This document shows, in pieces, positions 35,202-44,372 of a stretch of DNA of 64,000 nt. Numbering within the stretch: position 1 is the first letter of the stretch; each line of letters opens with the position of its first letter. Source of the stretch: CBDEFX01 sp965237635 (GTDB lineage: Bacteria > Chloroflexota > Dehalococcoidia > Lucifugimonadales > CAUZJF01); assembly GCA_965237635.1 (NCBI GenBank), contig CBDEFX010000002.1, positions 1,302,001 through 1,366,000 of the forward strand. The letters run 5' to 3'. The notes below the pieces were generated by a model, which saw only the letters and a list, made by a program, of their open reading frames with translations, was not told the origin of the DNA and did not search any database. A program made the position numbers and the translations under genes.

Positions 35202-36974
35202 ATGACGACTAATCACAAAATCGATCAGGTCACTCTGAGCGTGGTCCACAACCACCTGGTCAACATCTGCCGTGAGATGGGGATCGCGATGATGAAGACG
35301 TCGTACTCGACGATCTTCAACGAGGGCCTCGATTTCTCGTGTGTCATCTTCAACCGCAACGGCGACATGATCGCCCAGGCCGAGTTCAACCCCGCTCAGC
35401 TGGGCGCAATCCAGTACACCGTGGGATGGACGATAGCGGAGTACGGCCTGGACGGTTTCGATCCCGGTGACGTGGTGGTCCACAACGACCCCTACCGGGG
35501 TGGAGCCCACATGCCGGAGCACACCGTGATCAAGCCCGTCTACAGCAACGGCGAGATATTCGGGTTTGTCGCCAATATCGCCCACCTGGCGGAGATCGGC
35601 GGGATGGCTCCCGGCTCCTTCGCCGCGACCGCCACGGACGTATATCAAGAGGGGCTCCGGGTGCCGCCGGTAAAGCTCATGAAGGGTGGTGAGTACGTTC
35701 AGGACGTATGGAAGATGATCATGGCCAACCACCGTACCCCGACGCACAGCTGGGGCGACTTCCATGCGATGATAGGCTCGCTTCACATCGCCGAGCAGCG
35801 GCTCGAGGCGCTTCTGGACAAGTATGGGGTCGAGTTCATCAACCAGGCCAATGAGGCGCTGATGGACCACGCCGAGCGGTGGATGCGCAAGGAGATCAAG
35901 GAGATACCCAACGGCGAATACTACTTCGAGGACTGCGTCGAAGACGACGGCGTCACTAACGAGCCTACCTGGATTCGTGTCACACTGGTGGTCCGAGATG
36001 ACGAGATTATCGCGGACTACAGCGACTCGGACCCTCAGGCCAAAGGCTGCATCAACTCGACGTTCGGCGCCGCAGCATCGGCTACATACAACGCGGTCCT
36101 TCAGGTGACCGACAATGACATCCCCCACAACGCGGGGTGCTACAGGCCCATCAGGATCATCGCTCCTCACGGCTCTGTTGTGAATGTGAAGCATCCGGGC
36201 CCGTCCGTTGCAGGCAACACGGAGACCCATCCCCGTATCGTAGACCTTTTGCTAGGGGCGCTCAGTAAGGCAGTGCCTGAGCGAGTAGCGGCGGCCGAGG
36301 GCGGCACTGCGTGCAACTTCCTCTTCGGGGGCCATCATCCTGAAACGGGGCAATACTACGCCAACTACCACTTCGAGGGAGTCGGCTGGGGCGCGCGCCA
36401 CTACAAGGACGGCAACAATGCTGTCATCATCCCAAACGGTAACTCGCGCAATACACCTGTTGAGGTCTTCGAGACTCGCTATCCCTGGCACACGCTGTCT
36501 TATGAGCTTGTCCGGGACTCGGCGGGACCGGGCCAGTATCGTGGCGGTCTGGGCACAAGGCGTGTGCTGGAGGTCGTTGAACCGGCCGAGATCAACATCA
36601 GCGCAGTTTTCGAGCGTATGAAGGTCCAGCCATGGGGCCTCTTCGGCGGTGGCCCCGCCCAAACCTCCGCGATCCTTGTGAAGAAGAACGGCGACGACCG
36701 TTTCCGCACCTTCTCGGAGGTATATGGGACCGTGAGCGCGGCGAAATTCGTCAACTGCGTGGTTGGGCCAGGCGATCAGGTGTTGTTGGATTCCCCAGGT
36801 GGGGGTGGATATGGGGAGATTGTCGCAAGAGACACCGAGCAGGTCTTGGAGGACGTCACGCAGGGCTTCATCTCCGAGCGGGCCGCCCGGGAGGTGTACA
36901 GAGTCGCGCTCGAGCGCCACAACGGCCGGTATACCGTCAACGAGCAAGAAACTGCGATGCTAAGGTCATCGTAG
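35202..36974 (+). CDS. hyuB: Hydantoinase B family protein HyuB
   Basis: HyuB is the second subunit of the hydantoinase/carboxylase complex. The 590-residue protein has the typical N-terminal QVTLSVVHNHLVNICREMG, the block HNDPYRGGAHMPEHTVIKPV, NPAQLGAIQYT, and a C-terminal GGGGYGEIVARDTEQVLEDV that closes the family domain. It is 235 bases behind hyuA, with two repeat hairpins between them, and 10 bases before the small Cys-rich gene. Start ATG 35202. Confidence 0.95.
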   Translation: MTTNHKIDQVTLSVVHNHLVNICREMGIAMMKTSYSTIFNEGLDFSCVIFNRNGDMIAQAEFNPAQLGAIQYTVGWTIAEYGLDGFDPGDVVVHNDPYRGGAHMPEHTVIKPVYSNGEIFGFVANIAHLAEIGGMAPGSFAATATDVYQEGLRVPPVKLMKGGEYVQDVWKMIMANHRTPTHSWGDFHAMIGSLHIAEQRLEALLDKYGVEFINQANEALMDHAERWMRKEIKEIPNGEYYFEDCVEDDGVTNEPTWIRVTLVVRDDEIIADYSDSDPQAKGCINSTFGAAASATYNAVLQVTDNDIPHNAGCYRPIRIIAPHGSVVNVKHPGPSVAGNTETHPRIVDLLLGALSKAVPERVAAAEGGTACNFLFGGHHPETGQYYANYHFEGVGWGARHYKDGNNAVIIPNGNSRNTPVEVFETRYPWHTLSYELVRDSAGPGQYRGGLGTRRVLEVVEPAEINISAVFERMKVQPWGLFGGGPAQTSAILVKKNGDDRFRTFSEVYGTVSAAKFVNCVVGPGDQVLLDSPGGGGYGEIVARDTEQVLEDVTQGFISERAAREVYRVALERHNGRYTVNEQETAMLRSS

Positions 36975-36984
36975 GGAGGCAACT

Positions 36985-37206
36985 GTGGGCCAGTGGGAAG
37001 AGCTAGGGACCGATTGGTGGGAGACGAATGTCCAAAGCTGCCCGTTCTGCGGCGAGATGATGCCCGGCAAGCAGTGGGTGTCAGTGCAAGATGGGCAGCG
37101 CCGGGTGTTCCACAGCCCGGAGTGCGAGCAGCTCTGGCTCGACTATTGGGTTCCCAAGCATGGACACACGTATCCCACGGTCTCCGGGGGGCGCACCAGG
37201 ACCTGA
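36985..37206 (+). CDS. Small Cys-rich (zinc-ribbon-like) protein behind hyuB
   Basis: A 73-residue protein from GTG 36985 with GGGAGG six bases before it. It has CPFCGEMMPGKQW and, after about 20 residues, HSPECEQLW, giving C-x2-C ... H-x3-C, a plausible single zinc site. It is rich in Trp (seven). Position directly after hyuB (10 bases) suggests a third subunit or assembly factor of the hydantoinase/carboxylase complex, comparable to the small gamma subunit of acetone carboxylase, though I see no clear homology to it. Confidence 0.8.
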   Translation: MGQWEELGTDWWETNVQSCPFCGEMMPGKQWVSVQDGQRRVFHSPECEQLWLDYWVPKHGHTYPTVSGGRTRT

Positions 37207-37213
37207 CAGGCTG

Positions 37214-38178
37214 TCACATGAGGTCGGTGCTCAGCCGTACCGACTCCACCTGCCGACCTCCAAGGTCGAATGGCTCTGCCCGACCTTGAACACGGAACCC
37301 GGTCGACACGAACAGGGCCCGCTTCTCCTCGTCTTCCACGGAGACACTGGCGTCGAACGAAGACGCGCCCCTGCGAGTTCCCCAGTCCGTCGCCGCATGA
37401 ACAAGCTCGTGCCAGACAATCACGTGGTTCTTGTGGGCGAAGGCATCCACGCGACACCTACCTGACTCGTCGAGGCGGGCCGTGCTCAGCCCGACGACGC
37501 GCCCACTGTCGGTGACCGCGCTGAACCACGACCCTCGGCCGTCGGCGGCCACCGCCGCGTATCTTCGGTACAACGACATGCACCATCCCTGAACGGCATA
37601 GCGCGTTGAGAACATACCGACGTTTGAGTCCAGCATCTGCCAGTTGTGAGGGACGTGCAGAAGCGGGATCATCGGAATCCGGTCCTGAGGGTGAGCGGTC
37701 CTAGCCGAGGCGGCGCCGAGGTCGCGGAAGTAATCGACAAGAAACGCCTCGGGCGAATCGCGGTCGGAGATGTTCGCCATCACGTTGGCCCCGGCCAGTT
37801 TGCGCCACCCCAACCGGTGGTAGATCCTGTCGGCGTTGGGGATTCCCGCGCCAAGGAAAATCGCCTGCCCTCCGCCCTCTCGAAAATCATCGACTGCCTG
37901 CCGGCATAGCTGGGTCGCGATCCCGGAGCGACGGAACTGTGGGCTGGTGGCCACGGCGCTGATATCACCGATCGTCGGCACCGCCTTCGAGACCATGAGC
38001 ACGCAGGTCCCGGCCAGCTTTTCGTCGCGTCTGTCCAGGTAGACCGAAGTCCGGTTGTGCTCATCTTCCTCTCCCAGAAATACCTCAGGCGGCAGATCGC
38101 TGTGTTCGCCGAATATCGCCCCCAAAATGTGAACAGCTCCTCGACAAGCTCGGCCGGCAGTGGTCCCTCAAGCCTCAT
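37214..38178 (-). CDS. GNAT-type acetyltransferase with probable frameshift near its N-terminus
   Basis: The main frame (37214-38125) has the acetyl-CoA motif PQFRRSGIATQLCRQAV with V/I-x-P-x-x-R-x-x-G-I/V-A and a second GNAT-like half at the C-terminus (GRCRVDAFAHKNHV ... RRGASSFDASV). It has no credible start: the conserved N-terminal residues MRLEGPLPAELVEELFT are read in another frame from ATG 38178. Adding one base in the five-C run at 38119-38123 fuses the two frames into LFTFWGAIFGEHSD. So the gene is either disrupted or has an indel in the sequence. Substrate unknown; about 320 residues if intact. Confidence 0.75.
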
Positions 38179-38306
38179 CGTTGTGCCCTCGTTCTCGTTG
38201 CCACGGTTGATACAGCATGCTACTCTCCGCTGGCACGTAGCCAGGCGAATGCTCCAACATGAAGGGCGGAACCATATCCTGCGGGCTGGTCAAGACTCCC
38301 GGGGGT

Positions 38307-38336
38307 TTGATGTGGAAAACGTTGGTCAGATATAAT
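38307..38336 (+). promoter_or_regulatory. Sigma-70-like promoter before the 46-residue membrane protein gene
   Basis: TTGATG (38307-38312), an 18-base spacer and a perfect TATAAT (38331-38336). The expected start near 38343 lies about 65 bases before the ATG at 38407. Confidence 0.6.
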
Positions 38337-38406
38337 CTGTCGGACGTTCGCCGACGTACCTTATGTCGGACGTCACGGACCACTAGGTGGCAGGAGGGCA
38401 CACGAG

Positions 38407-38547
38407 ATGCCAGATTGGTGGCTAGAAGTCACACTTCCCGGAATCGTGTTCGGAGTCCTGTTTATCCTGTGGGTAGCCCTTCCCAGCCGGCCAGGCGAAG
38501 TCGATTTGGCCAGCAAGATCCGAGATCGCCTATTCAGGCGGCGATGA
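38407..38547 (+). CDS. Small single-span membrane protein (46 residues)
   Basis: Too short for routine gene finding but well supported: AGGAGGG (38392-38398) eight bases before ATG 38407, and a good promoter 70 bases upstream. The product opens with MPDWWLEVTLPG, has one hydrophobic span (GIVFGVLFILWVALP, about residues 12-26) and a basic end (IRDRLFRRR), so the C-terminus should face the cytoplasm. I do not recognise it. The next gene downstream is convergent, so it stands alone. Confidence 0.65.
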   Translation: MPDWWLEVTLPGIVFGVLFILWVALPSRPGEVDLASKIRDRLFRRR

Positions 38548-38577
38548 ACCGACGTGGTGGCGATCGGCGGCTCACGG

Positions 38578-40785
38578 TCATCGAGCCCCGGTAGTATCTA
38601 CGTGTGCCGGACCCGCTGGTCGCTCAAGCCCGATGGAATCGAAATCGATGGGCTGAAAGCCCAGCTTAAATGCCGGAGACTCAGGGCGCAACCGGTAGTC
38701 TCCGCCCGCCGCGTCGACGAAACAGGGGTCGGCGATAATTGAATGGGTGTCGAAGCCCATATCCCGCCACCGATCGTAGGAATCGTTCGGTGCTCCGGTT
38801 ACGATCGGCTCCTGTCCCTCCACGGGGGAGTACAGGTTGTAGTCACACTCAGCAAACGCCTCTCCTGTCATCGAGTTGACGTTGAGGATGGCTGACTCGG
38901 GGTCCGTGGAGGAGATAACGTTCCTGACGAAGCGGTTGCCAGTCGCTCCCTTGCCTTCTGTCCAGCCGTGGCCAATCTGAAGGTCGGCTTGGCGTGCTCG
39001 GTGGTCAACCAGGATGTTGTTCTCTATCACGATGTTCTTCGGATTCCCCACCGGCAGTGAGACCCCGCCGAGGACGGTGCCCATAACGAGGTTGCCGAAT
39101 ACGGTGATGTCCATCCCGGTGTTGTCGAAGTAGATGCCCCAGGTGAAGTAGGGCATCCAGATCCTCCCGCCGGCCCTGGTGGCCTGGACATATTCTGGCC
39201 GCTGAGGCGTGCCGTACGCGGCACATCCCAGAACGTCCCGGATGCGGTTGTATCTGATGATATTTCCGCGACTTAGCTCATCGTCTTCCTCGATCGTGAA
39301 CCACGACTCGGACATAATCGCTCCAGTGTCGGCGACCTCGAGCCCGAGCCGGAATATGTCGTTGAACTCGATCGTGATGCGGCCGAAACCGTCCTTGATC
39401 ATGAAGCCCTTGTCGGACATGTCGTGGATGAGGTTGTGGGACATGATGTTGTCGACGCTGTTCATGGCGAAGACCTGAATCGCGCCGCAACGTTTCTTGA
39501 TCGCCCCACCGTGATGGATGTAGTTGTTGGAGATGACGTTGCGGACGAAGGTCGCGTACTGGCCCGTCCGCTCGGCTATTACCTCCCGGTCCATCCACGT
39601 GACGGTATTCTGAGGTCCGTTGCTCGTCACCGAGACCCCCGCTGCGCCGGCATCGGCGATCTCATTGCCGACGATGTGGTTGCGGGCGTTGTACCCCTCC
39701 AGACGTATCCCGTCGGCGCCGACGGCCTGGAACAGGTTGTTTTCCACGCGGCAGTCCTCAGCGTTTTCGAGATGCACGGTGCCGCCACGCAAGCCGGGTG
39801 AGTGGAACGTTTCTGGGTGCTGGTGGTCCGGGAACGGCGACAGCGTGTGGGCGAAGGTAAGACCGGATATCGTGATGTGCCTGATCGGCCTGTCCGGCGT
39901 GCCCCGGAGCTCTATAAGTCGGTCTGTGAGGGGCACGACGACCTCAGCCGACTCCAGTGGGCTGGTCGGCGGCCAAAAGTACACCGTCTGCGTCTCAGGG
40001 TCCAGGCACCACTCACCGGGCTGGTCGAGCTCCTCGAGGACGTTCTCGACGATGAAGCGGTTGCCCTGCGTCAGCTTGTGTTTCGAATGATGGGCCTCTC
40101 TGGTAAGCGAGATCGTACGCTTCTCGGGATCTACCCCTTTGACCGGTGTGATGTCGTTCAGCCAGCACTTCCAGGGGAAGATATTTACCTCTGCCAGATG
40201 GGGTTTGGCCCAAGGTTTCACTGGCACGTCCGACTCGTACCGGAAGGTCGTCGGGCTCTCATGCGCCTCGGGAAGAGTGGCTTCGATGAAGGCCCAACCG
40301 CCGTACAGCGGGTCCTCAGGATCGCGCTTGGGCCAGCGGGCCCGGACTTGACGCCTATCCTCGAAGAAGAGCTGTCGGAAGGACCACCTGCCGTGCTTAA
40401 CGGTGGGCAGCCGGCACTGCATGATCTCGCCCTCGTATGGCCTCCAGCCGGTGAGTTGGACTCCTCCGCTCAGCACCGGTCTGTCACCGGGATAGGCCGT
40501 ATAGGTGATGGGGTGGTCGTGGGTGCCGGAGTCCCCGCTTCCCAGCACGAGTGGCTCCGTGAGATGGAGGGTCCCGTCCAGGACCATCACGGTCGCGGGA
40601 CGGTCGAACCGGCCGTCGGTCTTGATCTGGCGTATTGCGTCGCGAGCCCTGCTTAAGGTCGCAAACGGCCCGTCAGTTGCACCATTCAAGGCGGGAAGAG
40701 TTCCTGACCACGAATCGTCTCCCCTGGCGGAGACGTAGAAGGAGTACCTGTTCTCAGTGCGACGCACGGCGGTGTCGTCTCCCAA
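38578..40785 (-). CDS. Right-handed parallel beta-helix protein (pectate-lyase-like fold)
   Basis: The 735-residue protein begins with YVSARGDDSWSGTLPA and GPFATLSRARDAIRQIK, the N-terminal cap of secreted polysaccharide-acting beta-helix families, followed by many short Asn-rich coil repeats (VENNLFQAVGADGIRLEG, HNLIHDMSDKGFMI, NNIVIENNILVD-type turns). Such proteins are lyases, hydrolases or epimerases acting on polyanionic sugars. There is no signal peptide in the reading from ATG 40785, which is unusual and leaves a cytoplasmic role open. It lies in the sugar-catabolic region, upstream of and parallel to nothing else obvious; fumC lies 58 bases upstream on the same strand. Confidence 0.8.
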   Translation of the reverse strand: MGDDTAVRRTENRYSFYVSARGDDSWSGTLPALNGATDGPFATLSRARDAIRQIKTDGRFDRPATVMVLDGTLHLTEPLVLGSGDSGTHDHPITYTAYPGDRPVLSGGVQLTGWRPYEGEIMQCRLPTVKHGRWSFRQLFFEDRRQVRARWPKRDPEDPLYGGWAFIEATLPEAHESPTTFRYESDVPVKPWAKPHLAEVNIFPWKCWLNDITPVKGVDPEKRTISLTREAHHSKHKLTQGNRFIVENVLEELDQPGEWCLDPETQTVYFWPPTSPLESAEVVVPLTDRLIELRGTPDRPIRHITISGLTFAHTLSPFPDHQHPETFHSPGLRGGTVHLENAEDCRVENNLFQAVGADGIRLEGYNARNHIVGNEIADAGAAGVSVTSNGPQNTVTWMDREVIAERTGQYATFVRNVISNNYIHHGGAIKKRCGAIQVFAMNSVDNIMSHNLIHDMSDKGFMIKDGFGRITIEFNDIFRLGLEVADTGAIMSESWFTIEEDDELSRGNIIRYNRIRDVLGCAAYGTPQRPEYVQATRAGGRIWMPYFTWGIYFDNTGMDITVFGNLVMGTVLGGVSLPVGNPKNIVIENNILVDHRARQADLQIGHGWTEGKGATGNRFVRNVISSTDPESAILNVNSMTGEAFAECDYNLYSPVEGQEPIVTGAPNDSYDRWRDMGFDTHSIIADPCFVDAAGGDYRLRPESPAFKLGFQPIDFDSIGLERPAGPAHVDTTGAR

Positions 40786-40843
40786 TACTACGTCTCGTCT
40801 GGAATCGGGTAGGCAGACCTGGCGGGGTCTCTTGGTTGGAGTG

Positions 40844-42265
40844 CTATCCTGTTGACGGTCCGCTGCCGAGGCCAGGTTCGGTCATGGACTCGGGATCGAG
40901 GATCTCGTCCAGCTCTTTTTCCGACAGGTCGGTGCTGCGGGCGGCGACCTCTCGGACCGACTCCCCGGTATCGTGCGCCTCTTTAGCGATGGCCGCCACC
41001 TTGTCGTAGCCAATGTGGGGCACCAGCGTCGTGCCGATGGCCAGCCCCTTGTCGACCGTTTCAGGCCCTCGCTGCGTTGCCGTCAGTCCGCTGATGCACC
41101 TGTCTGCTAGGTTGCCGGTCGCCGAGGCTAGGATATCGATGGACTCGAGCAGGTTGTGCGCCGCGATCGGCATCATGACGTTGATCTCGAAGTTCCCGGA
41201 CTGCCCGGCGACCGTTATAGCGGCGTCGTTACCGATCACCTGCGCGGCGACCTGACAGACGGATTCTGGGATCACCGGGTTCACCTTCCCAGGCATTATG
41301 GAGCTTCCCGGTTGCACCTCCGGCAGCTCGATCTCACCGATGCCCGCTCGAGGTCCGGAGCCCAGCCACCGGATGTCGTTGGCTATCTTCATCAGGCTCA
41401 CAGCTATGGTTTTCAGTGAGCCGCTGCACTCGACGACCCCGTCGAGGGAACTCTGCGCCTGGAAGTGGCTGTCTGTCTCATGTACTTCTGTACCGAGCAT
41501 TTTCGACAGCCTGGCGCAGACCCGGCCGGCGAACTCCGGGTGGGTGTTGACACCGGTGCCGACTGCGGTTCCTCCTAGGGCTACCTCCGATAGTCCGCGG
41601 GAGGCATCCTTCAGCCGCTCGATCCCGCGCGCGATCTGGCCGGCGTACCCCTGGAACTCTTGTCCCAGCCGGATGGGGGTGGCGTCTTGAAGGTGGGTCC
41701 TGCCCGTCTTGATCACAGGCATAAACTCCTCCGCCTTTCGCGCCAACTCTTCCTGGAGATGGGCGAGCGCCGGTGATAGGCCACCGTTGATGCCGTCGAG
41801 TGCCGCGATGTGTATGGCCGTCGGGATCACGTCATTGGAGGACTGGCCCATGTTGACGTGGTCGTTAGGGTGTACGGGGTCGCGGGACCCGAGCTCTCCG
41901 CCAAGCGTCTCAACGGCCCGGTTCGATATGACCTCGTTTGCGTTCATGTTCGTCGACGTTCCGGAGCCGGTCTGGAAGATATCCACGACGAAATGGCCGT
42001 CTAGGTCCCCGTCGGTGACCTCACCGGCGGTCTTGACGATGGCGGCGGCGATGCTGTCGTCAAGCAGTCCGAGCTCGTGATTAACTTCGGCTGCGGCGAG
42101 CTTGATACGGCCGATTGCCCGGATGAACGAGCGTGGGAACCTGAGGTTGCTGATCGGGAAATTGAGGACGGCCCGCATCGTCTGGGCCCCGTAGTACGCG
42201 TCCACCGGCACCCTCAGCTCCCCCATCGAGTCCCGCTCCACGCGAATCTCTTTTCCCTCTGCCAT
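40844..42265 (-). CDS. fumC: Fumarate hydratase class II
   Basis: FumC interconverts fumarate and malate in the TCA cycle without an iron-sulfur cluster. The 473-residue protein has DAYYGAQTMRAVLNFP, TGSGTSTNMNANEV, GRTHLQDATPIRLGQEF and the superfamily signature GSSIMPGKVNPVIPE. ATG 42265 is taken as start; GTG 42271 in the same frame is also possible. The start codon and its Shine-Dalgarno lie inside a 17-base tandem repeat (42264-42331), so several near-identical initiation regions precede the real one. Confidence 0.96.
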   Translation of the reverse strand: MAEGKEIRVERDSMGELRVPVDAYYGAQTMRAVLNFPISNLRFPRSFIRAIGRIKLAAAEVNHELGLLDDSIAAAIVKTAGEVTDGDLDGHFVVDIFQTGSGTSTNMNANEVISNRAVETLGGELGSRDPVHPNDHVNMGQSSNDVIPTAIHIAALDGINGGLSPALAHLQEELARKAEEFMPVIKTGRTHLQDATPIRLGQEFQGYAGQIARGIERLKDASRGLSEVALGGTAVGTGVNTHPEFAGRVCARLSKMLGTEVHETDSHFQAQSSLDGVVECSGSLKTIAVSLMKIANDIRWLGSGPRAGIGEIELPEVQPGSSIMPGKVNPVIPESVCQVAAQVIGNDAAITVAGQSGNFEINVMMPIAAHNLLESIDILASATGNLADRCISGLTATQRGPETVDKGLAIGTTLVPHIGYDKVAAIAKEAHDTGESVREVAARSTDLSEKELDEILDPESMTEPGLGSGPSTG

Positions 42266-42331
42266 GCTCACCCCTCTGCCATGCTCACCCCTCTGCCTTG
42301 CTCACCCCTCTGCCTTGCTCACCCCTCTGCC
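42264..42331 (-). repeat. 17-base tandem repeat duplicating the fumC translation start
   Basis: Four head-to-tail units; on the minus strand each reads GGCAGAGGGGTGAGCAT or, in the two distal ones, GGCAGAGGGGTGAGCAA. Every unit contains a GAGGGG ribosome-binding-like site. The unit next to the gene ends in the fumC ATG. The second ATG (42282) opens ATG-GCA-GAG-GGG-TGA, a four-codon reading frame that starts like FumC and stops just before it. Two of four units carry ATG, two carry AAG/CAA instead. Confidence 0.85.
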
Positions 42332-42357
42332 TTGACTATAGCCTTTATGACCCCGCC

Positions 42358-43005
42358 TCAGCCACAGAGCGTCTGAACGAGGAACTCCGTGACGAGATCC
42401 GCGACCTCTTGCTCATGCCCAACGAGCGAATGGTCCGCGCCTGGAATCTCGGCGAATTGGACTGGTGGGCGGACGTTGTCCAGCGCTCTTTGCAGCTCTG
42501 TTGAAGGGACGACTCGGTCCCTCTCGCCTACCAGGAACAGTTTTGGTCGCTTGTCGTTCTTGATCCGGGACTGTTTCACCGCCGAGATTGGTGGCGCGAT
42601 GAGGACCATGCTGCGCGCGTTCTTGCAGCGACCCATCCCTTTGAGGACCGCTGAGGCCCCAAAAGAGTAGCCCACGAGCGCCAACCTCTTTGGGTGTATG
42701 TCAGGGAAGACCTTCAGGAATTCGAAGGCCGACCGCAGGTCCTTCTCTTCCTCGGGGCCGTTGCTGAAGACCCCCTGGCTGCGGCCGGTGCCCCGGAAGT
42801 TGAACCTCAGGCAGGCCATGCTCTCCCGGTGTGCCGTGCGGGCAATGGCGGCCACGACCGGGTTGTCCATGTCGCCGCCCAGCGCAGGGTGTGGGTGGCA
42901 AATGACGACACCAGGAGTCGCTGTGCCGGGGTAGTCCGGCGTGGTGATTACGCCTTCCAACGAGAGGCGCTTGCCAGTGAAGAAGTCTATGGCGGTCTGG
43001 CGCAT
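42358..43005 (-). CDS. Alpha/beta hydrolase (dienelactone-hydrolase-like)
   Basis: A 215-residue serine hydrolase of the COG2945 type. It shows VVICHPHPALGGDMDN with the oxyanion HPHP, FNFRGTGRSQG, the nucleophile elbow GYSFGAS (about residue 110), the acid in LVGERDRVVP and the catalytic His in PGADHSLVG. The natural substrate of these small cytoplasmic esterases is not known. It lies 90 bases upstream of fumC on the same strand. Confidence 0.9.
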   Translation of the reverse strand: MRQTAIDFFTGKRLSLEGVITTPDYPGTATPGVVICHPHPALGGDMDNPVVAAIARTAHRESMACLRFNFRGTGRSQGVFSNGPEEEKDLRSAFEFLKVFPDIHPKRLALVGYSFGASAVLKGMGRCKNARSMVLIAPPISAVKQSRIKNDKRPKLFLVGERDRVVPSTELQRALDNVRPPVQFAEIPGADHSLVGHEQEVADLVTEFLVQTLCG

Positions 43006-43051
43006 GCTTTATCCTGTGCCCGCGCCCATCGCAGAGAGCCCTGCTCGCCGG

Positions 43052-43198
43052 CCCGTGGTTCGACGGGTCCCCCGATGCGGCATCGGGGCGACTCCTGTCG
43101 GAGCTCACCATGAACGGAAGTCCACTCCAGCCGTTCGCCCTGAGTAGTCCCGATGCCGCATCGGGACGTATCGAAGGGAGCTTGTCGAAGGACTCCCT
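43052..43198 (+). repeat. Dispersed repeat, family A, longest copy (two cores)
   Basis: The element has two palindromic cores: CCCCGATGCGGCATCGGGG (43070-43088) inside TGGTTCGACGGGTC ... GCGACTCCTGTCGGAG, and GTCCCGATGCC/GGCATCGGGAC-type (43148-43167) inside GCCCTGAGTA ... GTATCGAAGGGAGC. It ends with the inverted pair GTCGAAGGACTCCC. The second core repeats copy 1 (853-903) in inverse orientation. The gap 43006-43288 otherwise contains no gene. Confidence 0.75.
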
Positions 43199-43294
43199 AC
43201 AGTGACTTTGAAATGCCCTGCCATGTTAGGCGACGGTATAGTGTTTGACAAGCGGGATTGCTAGAATTAGGCGGCCCCATGGAGGAATATGAAC

Positions 43295-44347
43295 ATGCGA
43301 GTGGTAGATTTCCGTAGCGATACCGTTACGCATCCCACGCCTGAGATGCGCGAAGCGATGGCAGCTGCCGAGGTCGGAGACGATATCTTCGGTGACGACC
43401 CGACGGTCAACCGCCTTGAAGAGTTGGCGGCCGAGATGTTTGGCAAGGAGGCGGCCGTCTTCGTCAGCAGCGGTACGATGGGGAACCTGGTCGCGGTGCT
43501 GGCGCAGTGCCAGCGTGGCGAGGAGGTGATCGTAGGCGACAAGTCGCACATATACCGCGCTGAGGCGGCCAGCGTGTCGGTGCTCGGAGGAGTCGCCGTT
43601 CAGGTCCTTCCCAACGATAGCGGAGGTATGTTTGACACGGACGCGTTGGAGGCGGCAATCCACCCCGAAGACTCCCACTACGCTCGCACGAGGCTGGTGG
43701 CGATGGAGAACACCCACAACGCCTGTAGCGGCGCCGCATTGACGCCGGAAGATATGAAGACCGTCGGCGATGTGGCCAGGGCCAACGATCTGCGGCTTCA
43801 CCTGGATGGGGCCCGTATCTTCAACGCGTCAGTCTACTTGGAGACGCCCGTGGCTGAGCTGGCCAGAGATGCCGATACCGTCACGTTCTGCCTCTCGAAG
43901 GGGCTGAGCGCCCCGGTGGGGTCAGTCGTATGCGGCAGCCACGAGGCCATAGACGAGGCCCGACGCTGGCGGAAGGCGGTGGGTGGTGGGATGAGGCAGG
44001 CAGGCGTGATCGCGGCTGCCGGTATCGTGGCCCTGCAGACGATGATCGACCGGCTGGCGGAGGACCACGCCAACGCGCGAAGGCTCGCGCAGGGGTTGGC
44101 CGGGATACCGGGCATCGAGATCGACCCGGAAAGCGTCCAGACCAACCTCGTCTTCTTCGATGTGATTGCGGGGTCTCACCTGGAGCTCGCTCGGCGACTC
44201 AAACAGCGGGGCATCGACATCCAACCGCGGAGCGCCCGCTGGCGCCTGGCTACCCACTACGGCATCGTCCCCGACGACATCGACTACGCGCTCGAGGTCA
44301 TCGAGTCGGTATTCGGGAGCTCAGACGGGCTGGCCTCAGGCACGTAA
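43295..44347 (+). CDS. ltaE: Low-specificity L-threonine aldolase
   Basis: The PLP enzyme cleaves threonine to glycine and acetaldehyde. The 350-residue protein shows VVDFRSDTVTHPTPEMREAM, GDDIFGDDPTVNRLEE, FVSSGTMGNLVAV, the Asp-Gly-Ala ligand HLDGARIFNA and the cofactor lysine in CLSKGLSAPVG. GGAGG (43281-43285) is nine bases before ATG 43295; ATG 43289 is only three bases from it, so the second start is preferred. The hicB-hicA pair follows 25 bases later. Confidence 0.95.
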   Translation: MRVVDFRSDTVTHPTPEMREAMAAAEVGDDIFGDDPTVNRLEELAAEMFGKEAAVFVSSGTMGNLVAVLAQCQRGEEVIVGDKSHIYRAEAASVSVLGGVAVQVLPNDSGGMFDTDALEAAIHPEDSHYARTRLVAMENTHNACSGAALTPEDMKTVGDVARANDLRLHLDGARIFNASVYLETPVAELARDADTVTFCLSKGLSAPVGSVVCGSHEAIDEARRWRKAVGGGMRQAGVIAAAGIVALQTMIDRLAEDHANARRLAQGLAGIPGIEIDPESVQTNLVFFDVIAGSHLELARRLKQRGIDIQPRSARWRLATHYGIVPDDIDYALEVIESVFGSSDGLASGT

Positions 44348-44372
44348 GCAGGAAAGAGAGAGGTTACTAAAG

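Noticed and set aside
35154..36230. Open frame antisense to hyuB (about 358 residues)
   Set aside because: hyuB is a clear family member on the other strand.
42264..42331. CRISPR-like or structured RNA repeat before fumC
   Set aside because: Units are directly adjacent with no spacers and include the start codon; simple tandem duplication.
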